Below, one piece after another: positions 55,597 through 64,000 of a stretch of DNA of 64,000 nucleotides. Numbering within the stretch: position 1 is the first letter of the stretch; the number at the start of each line of letters is the position of its first letter. The notes beneath the pieces are model-generated. The model saw only the letters and a list, made by a program, of their open reading frames with translations. It ran no database searches and was not told the origin of the DNA. The DNA comes from Thermosipho sp. (in: thermotogales) (lineage in GTDB: Bacteria; Thermotogota; Thermotogae; Thermotogales; Fervidobacteriaceae): the NCBI GenBank assembly GCA_017656345.1, contig JACDNZ010000001.1:1-64000 (forward strand). The letters run 5' to 3'. The position numbers and the translations under genes were made by a program.

Positions 55597-57441
55597 GTGA
55601 AGAAAGTATTGGTATTTTTGGTAGTATTATTTGCTGTTGCATTATTTGCAGCAGATCCTAACGTATTAGTTGATGCAACTATAGGTGAACCAGACACACT
55701 TGACCCACACCTTGCATACGATACAGCAAGTGGAGAAGTTATCTATCAAGTATATGAGAACCTTATTCAATACAAAGGCTCAAGTGTTAGTGAATTTGAA
55801 CCAAGGCTTGCAACAGAAGTTCCATCAGTTGAAAACGGTTTGATTAAAGATGGCGGAAAAACATACATCTTCCCAATCAGAAAAGGCGTTAAATTCCACA
55901 ATGGAAATGATTTAACACCTGAAGATGTTGAATACAGTTTCGAAAGAGGACTTCTTTATAATCCAGCTGGTGGACCTGTATGGATGCTTTGGTATGCAAT
56001 ATTTGGAATTTGGGATGTAACAGAAATGGTTGAAGAAGTAGCAGGAAAACCATACGACGAGCTTTTCGATGAAAATGGAAACCCACTTCCAGAAGCAGAA
56101 GAAGTATTCAAGAAAGTATACGACATTGTTGACGCAGCAATTGAAGTTGACGGTGACAATGTTGTATTCCACTTATCAAGGCCATATTCTCCATTCCTCA
56201 ACGTAATTGCACAGGGATCAAATTGGGGAGCAATTCTCGATAAAGAATGGTGTATTGAACAAGGACTCTGGGATGGTCAACCAACAACATGGTGGAAATG
56301 GCATGACCAACAAAAAGAAGAATCACCACTTTACCAAAATGCAATGGGAACAGGTCCATACAAATTCGTAGAATGGGATAGAACACAACAAAAAGTTATT
56401 CTTGAAGCAAATGAAAATTACTGGAGAGAACCAGCAAAGATAAAGAAAGTAATCATCTGGGGAGTAGACGAATTCTCCACAAGGAAAGCAATGCTTGAAA
56501 AAGGAGACGCAGACATTGCATACATTCCAACACAATACCTTGATCAAGTAAGAGGAAATCCAGATATTGAAATTATTGAAGGACTTTCTTCCATTTCAGC
56601 AAATGTTCTTTTATTCAACTGGAGTATAAGAGAAGACAGCAAATACATAGGAAGCGGAAAACTTGATGGAAACGGAATCCCAGTAGACTTCTTCAGTGAT
56701 GTACACGTAAGAAGAGCAATAGCACATGTTATCAACTATGATGCCCTTATAAATGATGTATTAAAAGGATTTGGAAAGAGAGTTCCAACAGCATTACCAG
56801 AAGGATTACTTGGATTTGATCCATCACTTCCACTTTACGACTTCAACTTGTTCAAAGCAAGACAAGAACTCATGCAAGCATGGGGCGGAGAAGCATGGGA
56901 AAAAGGTTTCAAATTCTCCGTTGCATATAACCTTGGTAACGAAGCAAGACAAAGAACAGCTGAAATGGTAAAAATGTATCTTGAAATGCTTTCACCAAAA
57001 ATCAAGATTGATGTTGTAGGGCTTCAATGGCCAACATTCCTTGATGCAACCAAACGTGGAGAACTTCCAATATTTATTCTCGGATGGCTTGCAGACTTCC
57101 CAGACCCAGATAACTTCATTTTCACATTCTATGATTCAAAAGGTGACTACAGCTCCAGACAAGGTGCAAACTTCAGGAAATTTGTAAGCACTCCAATGGA
57201 CGAACTTGGCGGTAAGAGCCTTGACGACATTATTGAAGAAGCAGCAGCAGAAGTTGATCCACAAAAACGTTTGGAACTCTATAAACAAGCACAAGATTTC
57301 ATTGTTAAATACGTAATTAGTGTTCCACTTTATCAACCAGTTGGAGTACGCGTACACAGATCATGGCTCAAAGGTTGGTACCACAACCCAATGAGACCAG
57401 GTGACGATTACTACGCATACTGGTTCGAAGGTAAAGAATAA
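55597..57441 (+). CDS. ABC transporter substrate-binding protein, family 5 (oligopeptide/oligosaccharide)
   Basis: About 614 aa with a signal peptide (VLVFLVVLFAVALFAA). SBP_bac_5 marks are GEPDTLDPHLAYDTASGEV near residue 30, FPIRKGVKFHNGNDLTPEDV near 90, GTGPYKFVEWDR near 250 and VHVRRAIAHVINYDAL near 370. Thermotogales proteins of this family bind peptides or oligosaccharides. No permease or ATPase genes are adjacent, so it is an orphan that works with components elsewhere. Codon use is visibly richer in C-ending codons than that of its neighbours, as in very highly expressed genes. GTG 55597 follows GAGGGGGG. Confidence 0.92.
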   Translation: MKKVLVFLVVLFAVALFAADPNVLVDATIGEPDTLDPHLAYDTASGEVIYQVYENLIQYKGSSVSEFEPRLATEVPSVENGLIKDGGKTYIFPIRKGVKFHNGNDLTPEDVEYSFERGLLYNPAGGPVWMLWYAIFGIWDVTEMVEEVAGKPYDELFDENGNPLPEAEEVFKKVYDIVDAAIEVDGDNVVFHLSRPYSPFLNVIAQGSNWGAILDKEWCIEQGLWDGQPTTWWKWHDQQKEESPLYQNAMGTGPYKFVEWDRTQQKVILEANENYWREPAKIKKVIIWGVDEFSTRKAMLEKGDADIAYIPTQYLDQVRGNPDIEIIEGLSSISANVLLFNWSIREDSKYIGSGKLDGNGIPVDFFSDVHVRRAIAHVINYDALINDVLKGFGKRVPTALPEGLLGFDPSLPLYDFNLFKARQELMQAWGGEAWEKGFKFSVAYNLGNEARQRTAEMVKMYLEMLSPKIKIDVVGLQWPTFLDATKRGELPIFILGWLADFPDPDNFIFTFYDSKGDYSSRQGANFRKFVSTPMDELGGKSLDDIIEEAAAEVDPQKRLELYKQAQDFIVKYVISVPLYQPVGVRVHRSWLKGWYHNPMRPGDDYYAYWFEGKE

Positions 57442-57471
57442 TAATAATAACTTTAAGTGTTTAACAAAATT

Positions 57472-57500
57472 AGCGGCCCCTGGTGGGCCGCTTTATTTAT
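57472..57500 (+). terminator. Terminator after the solute-binding protein gene
   Basis: AGCGGCCC (57472-57479) pairs with GGGCCGCT (57485-57492) across CTGGT, followed by TTATTTAT. The stem is very GC-rich, but the U-tract is interrupted. Confidence 0.85.
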
Positions 57501-57532
57501 GTTATACTTATCTAACGAGGGGAGGTAATAAC

Positions 57533-59197
57533 TTGCCATATGATGGATTTGTAATGAATACTTTTTTAGACAATGTATCTCGAACATTACAAGGATCAAT
57601 TTTGAGAAATGTTTATTATAAGAAAAATGTTTTTTATTTTAGTTTTCAAAATAGAGATCTAAAAATATCTTTAAATCCAAATTATTCATATATAACTTTT
57701 GAAAAAAGAAATATTCCAAATGATACAAAAAGTCATTATTTTTTAGAATATTTAAGGAGTAGAATAAGAAATTCGAAAGTGAATTTGGTTAAGCAATTTG
57801 GTCTAGAAAGAACAGTGAAATTTGAGATTGAAAAAAACGATGAGATTGGGACAAAACACATTTATGATATATATATTGATATTATGGGGAAACATTCTAA
57901 TATAATTATTGTGGAAAATGGGAAGATATTAGATGCTTATAAAAGAATAAAAACGAGATATAGAAATATTTTACCAGGAGAGGATTTTAAGTTATATGTT
58001 TCAAATAAAATTAATCCACTTACCGAATTAGAAAAACTATTTGAATTTTCAAATAATTTTGAAGGAAAAATTAGTGAGTTTATTTATAAGAACATTCAGG
58101 GGTTTTCAAAAATAACAGCACGTGAAGTTATATTTAGAGCTGGTATTGAAGACGAAAAATTTGAAAAAGTTCATTTAGAAATAATCAAGCCGGTTATAAA
58201 GGATTTAATTAGTGAGTTTTTAAAAAAACACTTATACATTTATTATGAAAAAAATAAACCATATGAGTTATCAGCATTTTTGTTAAAACACTTGGGACTT
58301 GACTACCAAATATATGAAGAAATTGATAAAGCAATAATAGAATTTTTTGAGTGGCATGAACAAAGGAGTTTTATAATTCAGAAAAAAAAGAATCTTGAGA
58401 ATGTTATAGTAAAAAATATATCTAAAATCGAAAATACTCTTGCAAAAATCAACAATGAGTTAGAAAAGACAAAAGATTATGATAAATATAGAAAATGGGG
58501 TGAGCTGCTCAAAGCGTATTTTTATGAAATAGATACAAATCTTGACTTGGTTGAACTTGTTGATTGGGAAACTGGTGAAAAAGTTGAAATTCCTTTGGAA
58601 AGCGGGAAATCTCCAATTGAAATTGCAAATAAATATTTTAAGATGTACAATAAATTAAAAACAAAAATAAAAGGGCTAATTGAAAGAAAAAAAATATTGG
58701 AAAGAGAATTAGATTATTTATATCAGTTGTGGTATACGTTAAATGATAGTGAAAAAGAATTTGAAATAAATGAAATTCAAAGCGAAATGATAGAAATCGG
58801 TTTAATTAAAGAGAAAAAAAAGAAAATACAAACTAGAAAATCAGAACCAAGAAAAGTTATATATAATGGATACACAATTATTATTGGTAAAAACAATAAA
58901 CAGAATGATGAATTAGTTAGAAATTCATCAGATGATGATTTATGGTTCCATGCACATGAAATGCCAGGTGCTCATGTGGTTATCAAAAATAATAAAAATT
59001 TAGTTGATGAGGATACAATTATATTTGCTGCACAGCTTGCAGCCGGTTACAGTAAAGGAAAAAATTCTTCCAAAGTTCCTGTCGACTATACGAAAATAAA
59101 ATATGTTAGAAAAACTAAAGGATTGAAACCAGGAATGGTCTTATATAGTAATTATAAAACTTTGTATGTTAACCCCAGGAGGTTAGAAAATGTTTAA
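57533..59197 (+). CDS. rqcH: Rqc2 homologue RqcH (NFACT/fibronectin-binding-like protein)
   Basis: About 554 aa. It has the NFACT-N domain starting (M)[14 protein letters not shown], with [16 protein letters not shown] near residue 110 and [15 protein letters not shown] near 140. A coiled-coil (about 265-430) follows, then the NFACT-R domain with [19 protein letters not shown] near 465. It binds split 50S subunits and directs alanine tailing of stalled chains. The TTG at 57533 follows GGGGAGG and gives the normal family N-terminus. It overlaps uvrB by 8 bases. Confidence 0.92.
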   Translation: MPYDGFVMNTFLDNVSRTLQGSILRNVYYKKNVFYFSFQNRDLKISLNPNYSYITFEKRNIPNDTKSHYFLEYLRSRIRNSKVNLVKQFGLERTVKFEIEKNDEIGTKHIYDIYIDIMGKHSNIIIVENGKILDAYKRIKTRYRNILPGEDFKLYVSNKINPLTELEKLFEFSNNFEGKISEFIYKNIQGFSKITAREVIFRAGIEDEKFEKVHLEIIKPVIKDLISEFLKKHLYIYYEKNKPYELSAFLLKHLGLDYQIYEEIDKAIIEFFEWHEQRSFIIQKKKNLENVIVKNISKIENTLAKINNELEKTKDYDKYRKWGELLKAYFYEIDTNLDLVELVDWETGEKVEIPLESGKSPIEIANKYFKMYNKLKTKIKGLIERKKILERELDYLYQLWYTLNDSEKEFEINEIQSEMIEIGLIKEKKKKIQTRKSEPRKVIYNGYTIIIGKNNKQNDELVRNSSDDDLWFHAHEMPGAHVVIKNNKNLVDEDTIIFAAQLAAGYSKGKNSSKVPVDYTKIKYVRKTKGLKPGMVLYSNYKTLYVNPRRLENV

Positions 59198-61196
59198 GGT
59201 TGTTTCTGAATTTGAAGCATCTGGTGATCAGCCAAAAGCAATTAAGGAATTAGTTGAAGGGATATTAGAGAAAAATTTTAGAGTCCAAACTTTACTAGGG
59301 GTTACGGGAAGTGGTAAAACATTTACAATGGCGAAGGTAATAGAAAAAGTTCAAAAACCTACTTTAGTAATTTCGCCAAATAAAACTTTGGCAGCGCAAT
59401 TATATGCTGAATTTAAAAGTTTTTTCCCAGAAAATAAAGTTGAATTTTTTGTAAGTTATTATGATTATTATCAACCAGAAGCTTATATACCTACCAAAGA
59501 TTTATATATTGAAAAAAACGCAGATATAAATGATGTAATTGCAAGGATGAGAATGAGTGCAATAAAATCAATAATGACTAGAAATGATGTGATTGTAATT
59601 GCAAGTGTTTCGGCGATATATAATTGCGGAGATCCTAAAGATTTTGATGAATTAAACTTTACAGTAAGTATTGGTGAACAAATAAAGATTGGTGATTTAA
59701 CCAAACATCTTGCAAAGATTGGTTATGAGAGAAAAGAGGATATTTCATTAACTGGTAGTTTTAGAATTAGAGGTGATGTTATTGAAATATATCCAACATA
59801 TCAAGATGAAGGGATACGTATAGAATTATTTGGAAATGAAGTAGAAAGTATCTATATATTTGATCCAATGAACAGAAAAATATTAGAGAAACTTGATAGA
59901 ATAGTAATTTATCCAACTAAAGAATTTATAACAACAGAGGAAAAAATTAGAAATGCAGTGAATGAAATTATGAAAGAATTGGATGAACAGATTAGATATT
60001 TTAAGAGTAAAGGTAAATTACTTGAGGCGGAGAGAATTAGACAACGAACACTTAATGATCTAGAATTATTAACAGCTTTAGGTTATTGTACTGGGATAGA
60101 AAATTATTCCAGACATTTCGACGGAAGAAAACCAGGTGAACCTCCATATACATTATTAGATTACTTTAGAAACGACTATTTGGTGATTATTGATGAATCC
60201 CATATAACGGTTCCTCAACTTAGAGCAATGTATAATGGCGATTATTCGAGAAAAAAGAATTTAGTTGAGTATGGTTTTAGATTACCTTGTGCATTTGATA
60301 ATAGACCTTTAAAATTTGAAGAATTTTGGCAAAAAGTTCCACAGGTAATTTTTGTTTCAGCAACTCCGGGAGAATTTGAAATAAGAAATTCGGAGAGAAT
60401 CGTGGAACAAATAATAAGGCCAACTGGATTAGTTGATCCTGAAGTAGAAGTAAGACCAACAAGGAATCAAATAGATGATTTAGTAAACGAAATAATTAAA
60501 GTAAAGAAACGTGGAGAGAGAGCGATTGTAACGGTTTTAACTAAGAAGATGGCAGAAAGATTATCTGAACATTTAATTGAGATTGGTATTAATTCTCTTT
60601 ATATTCATTCAGAACTTGATACGATTGAGAGGGTAGAAGTTCTAAAAAAGTTAAGAAGAGGCGATGTAGATGTAGTTGTTGGTGTAAATTTATTAAGGGA
60701 AGGTTTGGATTTACCTGAAGTTTCGCTGGTCGCTATTCTTGATTCTGATACTGAAGGTTTTCTAAGAAGTGAAACTACATTAATTCAAATTATTGGTCGA
60801 GTTGCAAGAAATGAAAATGGAAAAGTGTTGATGTATGCAGATAAAATAACTCCCGCAATGAAAAGAGCTATTGAGGAAACAAATAGAAGAAGAAAGTTAC
60901 AAATTGAATATAATAAAAAATATGGGATAAAACCACAAACAATTATTAAACCTTTAAATGTTGAGATTTTCAAACCATTCATGGAAGAAGAGAAAGAATT
61001 TAAGGAGGAACTTCAAAATGTGTTATCTTTGAAAGAAACATTGTCAATGGAAGAGTATATTGCGGTACTTGAAGAAGAAATGTATAAAGCTGCTTCAGAA
61101 CTGAGATATGAGGATGCAGCAAGGCTTAGAGATGAATTGTTTGAAGTCAGAGAAAAATTAAAAAAATTTGCAAAAAATAAAGCTGCTAAAAAATAG
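59190..61196 (+). CDS. uvrB: Excinuclease ABC subunit B
   Basis: A 668-aa nucleotide excision repair helicase-like protein. Walker A is [14 protein letters not shown] near residue 35, with the beta-hairpin [12 protein letters not shown] near 92, DESH near 335, GRVARNENG near 540, and a C-terminal UVR motif ([17 protein letters not shown] near 640). With UvrA and UvrC it locates and incises damaged DNA. The ATG follows AGGAGG inside the rqcH end. Confidence 0.97.
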   Translation: MFKVVSEFEASGDQPKAIKELVEGILEKNFRVQTLLGVTGSGKTFTMAKVIEKVQKPTLVISPNKTLAAQLYAEFKSFFPENKVEFFVSYYDYYQPEAYIPTKDLYIEKNADINDVIARMRMSAIKSIMTRNDVIVIASVSAIYNCGDPKDFDELNFTVSIGEQIKIGDLTKHLAKIGYERKEDISLTGSFRIRGDVIEIYPTYQDEGIRIELFGNEVESIYIFDPMNRKILEKLDRIVIYPTKEFITTEEKIRNAVNEIMKELDEQIRYFKSKGKLLEAERIRQRTLNDLELLTALGYCTGIENYSRHFDGRKPGEPPYTLLDYFRNDYLVIIDESHITVPQLRAMYNGDYSRKKNLVEYGFRLPCAFDNRPLKFEEFWQKVPQVIFVSATPGEFEIRNSERIVEQIIRPTGLVDPEVEVRPTRNQIDDLVNEIIKVKKRGERAIVTVLTKKMAERLSEHLIEIGINSLYIHSELDTIERVEVLKKLRRGDVDVVVGVNLLREGLDLPEVSLVAILDSDTEGFLRSETTLIQIIGRVARNENGKVLMYADKITPAMKRAIEETNRRRKLQIEYNKKYGIKPQTIIKPLNVEIFKPFMEEEKEFKEELQNVLSLKETLSMEEYIAVLEEEMYKAASELRYEDAARLRDELFEVREKLKKFAKNKAAKK

Positions 61197-61203
61197 CAGC
61201 TTT
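61179..61203. terminator. Bidirectional terminator overlapping the uvrB end
   Basis: AAAGCTGCTA (61179-61188) pairs with TAGCAGCTTT (61194-61203). The stem includes the last uvrB codons and stop. The minus strand, serving coaE, has the better U-tract (TTTATTTTTT). Confidence 0.8.
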
Positions 61204-61224
61204 ACTGGATTTACTTTAATTGCA

Positions 61225-61764
61225 TTACAAATTGTTGGATTTTTTCATTTGGTTATAGATGATATTCAATTTTGTTTGTAAGTTTTCAAGTGAAGAGCTG
61301 TTGTCAATGATTATACCTTCAGGAATAATGTCGTTTTGTAGTTTAAGTATATTTTCAACTTCGGTTTTAGAAAGTCCACGACTTGTCAATCTTTGAAAGA
61401 TTATCTCTTTAGCTGCAGTAACAGTAATAGTCAAATCACAGATTATTCCCAATCTTCTTTTAATTGCTGCTTCAATGACATAATTTAAGTTTTTGGTTAT
61501 CCTTTCGTTCAAGACTTTTTTCATTTCCGGATGTAGAATATTTTCTAATATTCTTAATTTTTCTTCATTATTAAAAACAATATTTGCTATTTCTTTTCTG
61601 TTTGCAGTGCCAAAAATATTGTATATTTCATATTTCTTTTTTTCAAATACTTCATGACCAATATCGTCCATACTAATGTATTCGAACCCTTTATTTTTGA
61701 AATAATATGCAACGGTTGTTTTTCCAGTACCTATTTTCCCAGTTATACAGAGAAGAAAGCTCAA
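61225..61764 (-). CDS. coaE: Dephospho-CoA kinase
   Basis: A 179-aa P-loop kinase. It has CITGKIGTGKTTVAYYF at the N-terminus, GFEYISMDDIGHEVF near residue 28, and NILHPEMKKVL near 75. It phosphorylates the 3'-OH of dephospho-CoA, the last CoA step. It starts with TTG, overlapping the previous stop (TTGA), after AGGAGTGAAG. Confidence 0.92.
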   Translation of the reverse strand: MSFLLCITGKIGTGKTTVAYYFKNKGFEYISMDDIGHEVFEKKKYEIYNIFGTANRKEIANIVFNNEEKLRILENILHPEMKKVLNERITKNLNYVIEAAIKRRLGIICDLTITVTAAKEIIFQRLTSRGLSKTEVENILKLQNDIIPEGIIIDNSSSLENLQTKLNIIYNQMKKSNNL

Positions 61765-61988
61765 AATATCTTCACTCCTAGTTCGTTTAAGTCAAATTTG
61801 TTTTTTTCTTCAATAGTTAAAAATCTAAGGCTCAGATCTTCATCAATTGAAGAGATTTGTTTGGAAAATTTTGATAATTTTTCTTCCATATCTGTTTCGG
61901 TATTTAAGATGACAGTTATTAAATTATCGGATTTATATATCTCAACAGGTTTAAATAGTTCTTTTATAATTTCAATAATTTTTTCCAT
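61761..61988 (-). CDS. 75-aa conserved-context protein of unknown function
   Basis: The protein begins MEKIIEIIKELFKPVEIYKS and is acidic and soluble in composition, with no membrane segment or motif that I recognise. Its start overlaps the pgi stop (TAATG) and its stop overlaps the coaE start (TTGA). This tight coupling on both sides argues that it is a real gene. Confidence 0.7.
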   Translation of the reverse strand: MEKIIEIIKELFKPVEIYKSDNLITVILNTETDMEEKLSKFSKQISSIDEDLSLRFLTIEEKNKFDLNELGVKIF

Positions 61989-63343
61989 TATAGTTCAATC
62001 CTTTCTTGTTTTTGATTACCTATATTGTATTCCTCAAATCCAGGTCTTCCCATTAATGCGTAGGTTATTTTTTTGCCAAGTTCAACACCTGGTTGATCGT
62101 ATGGATTAATATTAAAGAGTTCACCAGCAATTGCGGTAGCTAATTCGTAATACATAATAAATTGTCCGACGTTAAATTCATCAATTTTTGGGAATATTAC
62201 TTTTAAAGATGGTTTCCCATGTTTTAATAAAGCAGATTCAGTACCAATAAGTTCACTATTTAGAAGTTGAGAAAGTGTTTTTCCTTGTAAATAATTTAAA
62301 GATTTTTCATTGTGAACTTGTGGGATTTTAATATTTCTATCAAAACATTCTGTTTTTAAAAAAGTAATAATTTTGTCATCAGGACCTTCATTATAAAGCT
62401 GTATTTGAGAATGTTGATCAGTTGCCCCAAGTGCTTTTACAGGAGTTTGACCAACATTGATTTTTTGATTATCTTTTGAATATGCTTTTCCTAGACTTTC
62501 TGCCCATAATTGACGATACCAATCTGCTAAGTAATATAGTTTATTTGAATAAGCCATCATAACTGAAATATTTCTGCCTTTTTGGTAATAAAGATAATGC
62601 GTAAGAGCGATTAAAGCAGAAGGATTATTCCAAATATCTTCTTTAATAGTTCTTTCGAAAGCGTATCTGGCACCTTCATACAACTTTTCAATATTAATAC
62701 CAGCGGCAAATGCAGATAAAAGACCTACAGGAGTTAGAACGCTAAATCTTCCACCGACATTTTCAGGAATTTCCAAAGTTTTAATATTTTCCTCATTGGC
62801 AATTTTTCTTAAGACACCATTTTTTGGATCGGTTGTAAAAATTAAATGTTCTTTTGGATTAAGGCCATAAGTTTCAATTATTCCTCTAACAACAAGATAA
62901 TTTGCCATTGCTTCAGCAGTACTTCCTGATTTTGAAATAACGTTAAATATTGTTCTTTTGATATCTATAGAATCAAGAATTGCAGCAACGTAGTCAGGAT
63001 CAACGTTATCAATAACAAAAATTCTTAAATGGCCATTTCGTTCTTCTTTAGAAAGGAAATTCCAGTTTAAAGGTTTTAAAGTGTTTTGAAGAGCAATATT
63101 ACCTAGAGCAGATCCTCCGATACCAACTATTACAAAGTTATCAAAATCTTTTAGAAAATTCTTAATGTTAAATACAGAATCAAGCCATTTATTGGTGAAT
63201 AAAATTTCAACAAAACCTGGCTTATTCTCATTAATGTCTTTTAAAATATTTTTTATTTTTGAAGAGTTTTGTTCAATTTCATCTTTGGTTATACCATTTG
63301 GAATATCTGAATTAAAGATGTTTGTGAAGTCAAACTTTAACAT
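61988..63343 (-). CDS. pgi: Glucose-6-phosphate isomerase
   Basis: About 451 aa. It has the sugar-phosphate fold of Pgi: VIVGIGGSALGNIALQ near residue 75, VISKSGSTAEAMANYLVV near 135, the catalytic Glu in IPENVGGRFSVLT near 195, and GATDQHSQIQLYNEGPDD near 310. It interconverts glucose 6-phosphate and fructose 6-phosphate in glycolysis. The ATG at 63343 follows AAGGAGGAATTCTCA; the longer frame has no better site. Confidence 0.95.
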   Translation of the reverse strand: MLKFDFTNIFNSDIPNGITKDEIEQNSSKIKNILKDINENKPGFVEILFTNKWLDSVFNIKNFLKDFDNFVIVGIGGSALGNIALQNTLKPLNWNFLSKEERNGHLRIFVIDNVDPDYVAAILDSIDIKRTIFNVISKSGSTAEAMANYLVVRGIIETYGLNPKEHLIFTTDPKNGVLRKIANEENIKTLEIPENVGGRFSVLTPVGLLSAFAAGINIEKLYEGARYAFERTIKEDIWNNPSALIALTHYLYYQKGRNISVMMAYSNKLYYLADWYRQLWAESLGKAYSKDNQKINVGQTPVKALGATDQHSQIQLYNEGPDDKIITFLKTECFDRNIKIPQVHNEKSLNYLQGKTLSQLLNSELIGTESALLKHGKPSLKVIFPKIDEFNVGQFIMYYELATAIAGELFNINPYDQPGVELGKKITYALMGRPGFEEYNIGNQKQERIEL

Positions 63344-63356
63344 TGAGAATTCCTCC

Positions 63357-63869
63357 TTATAATTCAATGAGTGAGATTATGTTTTCTCCCTCTAAGAATT
63401 TTCTTGGGTTTAGGTAAGTGAGTTCAATTAAGAATACCATTGCAACAACTTCACCGCCAGCTTTTTCGATTAATTTTTTCATTGCTTTAGCAGTACCTCC
63501 GGTTGCTAGCACATCGTCGAAAATGATAACTTTTTGCCCCTTTTCAATTGCATCTATATGCATTTGAAGTTCAGCTGTTCCATATTCTAAAGAATAACTT
63601 TCGGAAATAACCTTGTATGGTAATTTTCCGGGTTTTCTTACTGGAATAAAACCTTTGTTTAACTTATAAGAAAGTGCTCCACTGAAAATAAAACCTCTTG
63701 CTTCAGGTGCTATTATTAAATCAAAATCTAAATTATCCAATTTTTTAGACAATTCATCAATAGCAAACTTAAAAGCTTCTGGATTTTTTAGAAGGGGAGT
63801 AATATCTCTGAATATGATTCCTTTTTCAGGAAAATCTGGAATATCTCTAATATAGTCTCTTAAATTCAC
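63357..63869 (-). CDS. apt: Adenine phosphoribosyltransferase
   Basis: A 170-aa type I PRTase. It has FPEKGIIFRDITPLL near residue 15, IIAPEARGFIFSGAL near 53, RKPGKLPY near 78 and the PRPP loop VIIFDDVLATGGTAKAM near 113. It salvages adenine to AMP. I start at the GTG at 63869, six bases after TTGGAGGTG; the longer frame begins inside that ribosome binding site. It lies 13 bp upstream of pgi. Confidence 0.95.
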   Translation of the reverse strand: MNLRDYIRDIPDFPEKGIIFRDITPLLKNPEAFKFAIDELSKKLDNLDFDLIIAPEARGFIFSGALSYKLNKGFIPVRKPGKLPYKVISESYSLEYGTAELQMHIDAIEKGQKVIIFDDVLATGGTAKAMKKLIEKAGGEVVAMVFLIELTYLNPRKFLEGENIISLIEL

Positions 63870-63884
63870 AGCACACACCTCCAA

Positions 63885-64000
63885 TTATTTAATTCCGATT
63901 CCAACAGGTATTCCTCTCTGAATTTCACCATCTTGATTAACCACTTTGTTATTAACTACCATTGCACTTGATCCACCACCGTCAAGCATCATTGCAGAAA
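63885..64000 (-). CDS. Phosphodiester glycosidase/NAGPA-like (DUF2233) protein, C-terminal fragment
   Basis: Only the last 37 or so residues are in the window. They read SAMMLDGGGSSAMVVNNKVV and end RGIPVGIGIK. ALNLDGGGSSTMVV-type motifs followed by a short R-x-hydrophobic tail are typical of the C-terminus of phosphodiester glycosidase domains in secreted envelope proteins. The stop lies 15 bases before the apt start, so the two are probably co-transcribed. Confidence 0.7.
   Translation of the reverse strand, partial: SAMMLDGGGSSAMVVNNKVVNQDGEIQRGIPVGIGIK

Noticed and set aside
1-64000. CRISPR arrays, rRNA genes, prophage genes or a replication origin
   Set aside because: No regular spaced repeats, rRNA-like sequence, phage structural genes or DnaA-box clusters were noticed.

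Overview
The window looks like chromosomal DNA of an AT-rich, anaerobic, thermophilic bacterium of the Thermotogales, most like Thermosipho. This is inferred from base composition, codon use, a lysine riboswitch very close in form to the Thermotoga one, a short Mfd, and the gene content. No 16S gene is present to confirm it. Genes are tightly packed, with ATGA and TAATG overlaps in many operons.

Region by region. (1) 1-153: the end of an IS3/IS150-like insertion sequence with the first codons of its transposase. (2) 363-10580, plus strand: a catabolic operon with a three-subunit molybdenum hydroxylase, a UraA-type NCS2 permease, the three subunits of an oxamate-carbamoyltransferase-like complex (AllH, AllF, AllG families), a cyclase-family metal hydrolase and a GNAT-like protein. 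(3) 10634-26179, minus strand: a long gene series with DegT aminotransferase, Lnt, nicotinate phosphoribosyltransferase, GcvT-GcvPA-GcvPB, Fe-type alcohol dehydrogenase, an rRNA methyltransferase, a beta-propeller protein, a Nudix hydrolase, an M20 hydrolase and urocanase. (4) 26332-29589: an OpuC/ProU-type osmoprotectant ABC importer. (5) 29613-36147: a lysine/diaminopimelate operon (asd-dapF-dapA-dapB-dapH-lysC-aminotransferase) under a lysine riboswitch with a recognisable terminator and antiterminator. (6) 36179-37985: two membrane transporters. (7) 38161-48192, plus: DUF3783, infB, an OadA/5S-type carboxyltransferase, an AcpS-FolK fusion, a class II aldolase, methylmalonyl-CoA mutase large subunit, PdxS-PdxT, DisA and ferritin. 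(8) 48246-54148, minus: MFS transporter, Mfd, TmcAL, a small membrane protein and tRNA-Val(CAC). (9) 54253-61196, plus: an S41-like protein, an orphan family 5 solute-binding protein with distinctive codon use, RqcH and UvrB. (10) 61225-64000, minus: CoaE, an unknown 75-aa protein, Pgi, Apt and the C-terminus of a phosphodiester glycosidase-like protein.

The most interesting system is region 2. Its permease carries uracil-permease rather than xanthine-permease motifs. The remaining genes could form an anaerobic, energy-conserving route: pyrimidine uptake, hydroxylation to a barbiturate-like compound, ring opening to a ureido acid, then phosphorolysis to carbamoyl phosphate. That chemistry is a hypothesis. 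Other notable items are a DUF2007 domain read in frame into GcvT with a strong internal ribosome binding site, the AcpS-FolK fusion, a 12-bp perfect hairpin inside the allH-like gene, a possibly leaderless osmoprotectant operon, and an IS-end hairpin that can mask the transposase ribosome binding site.
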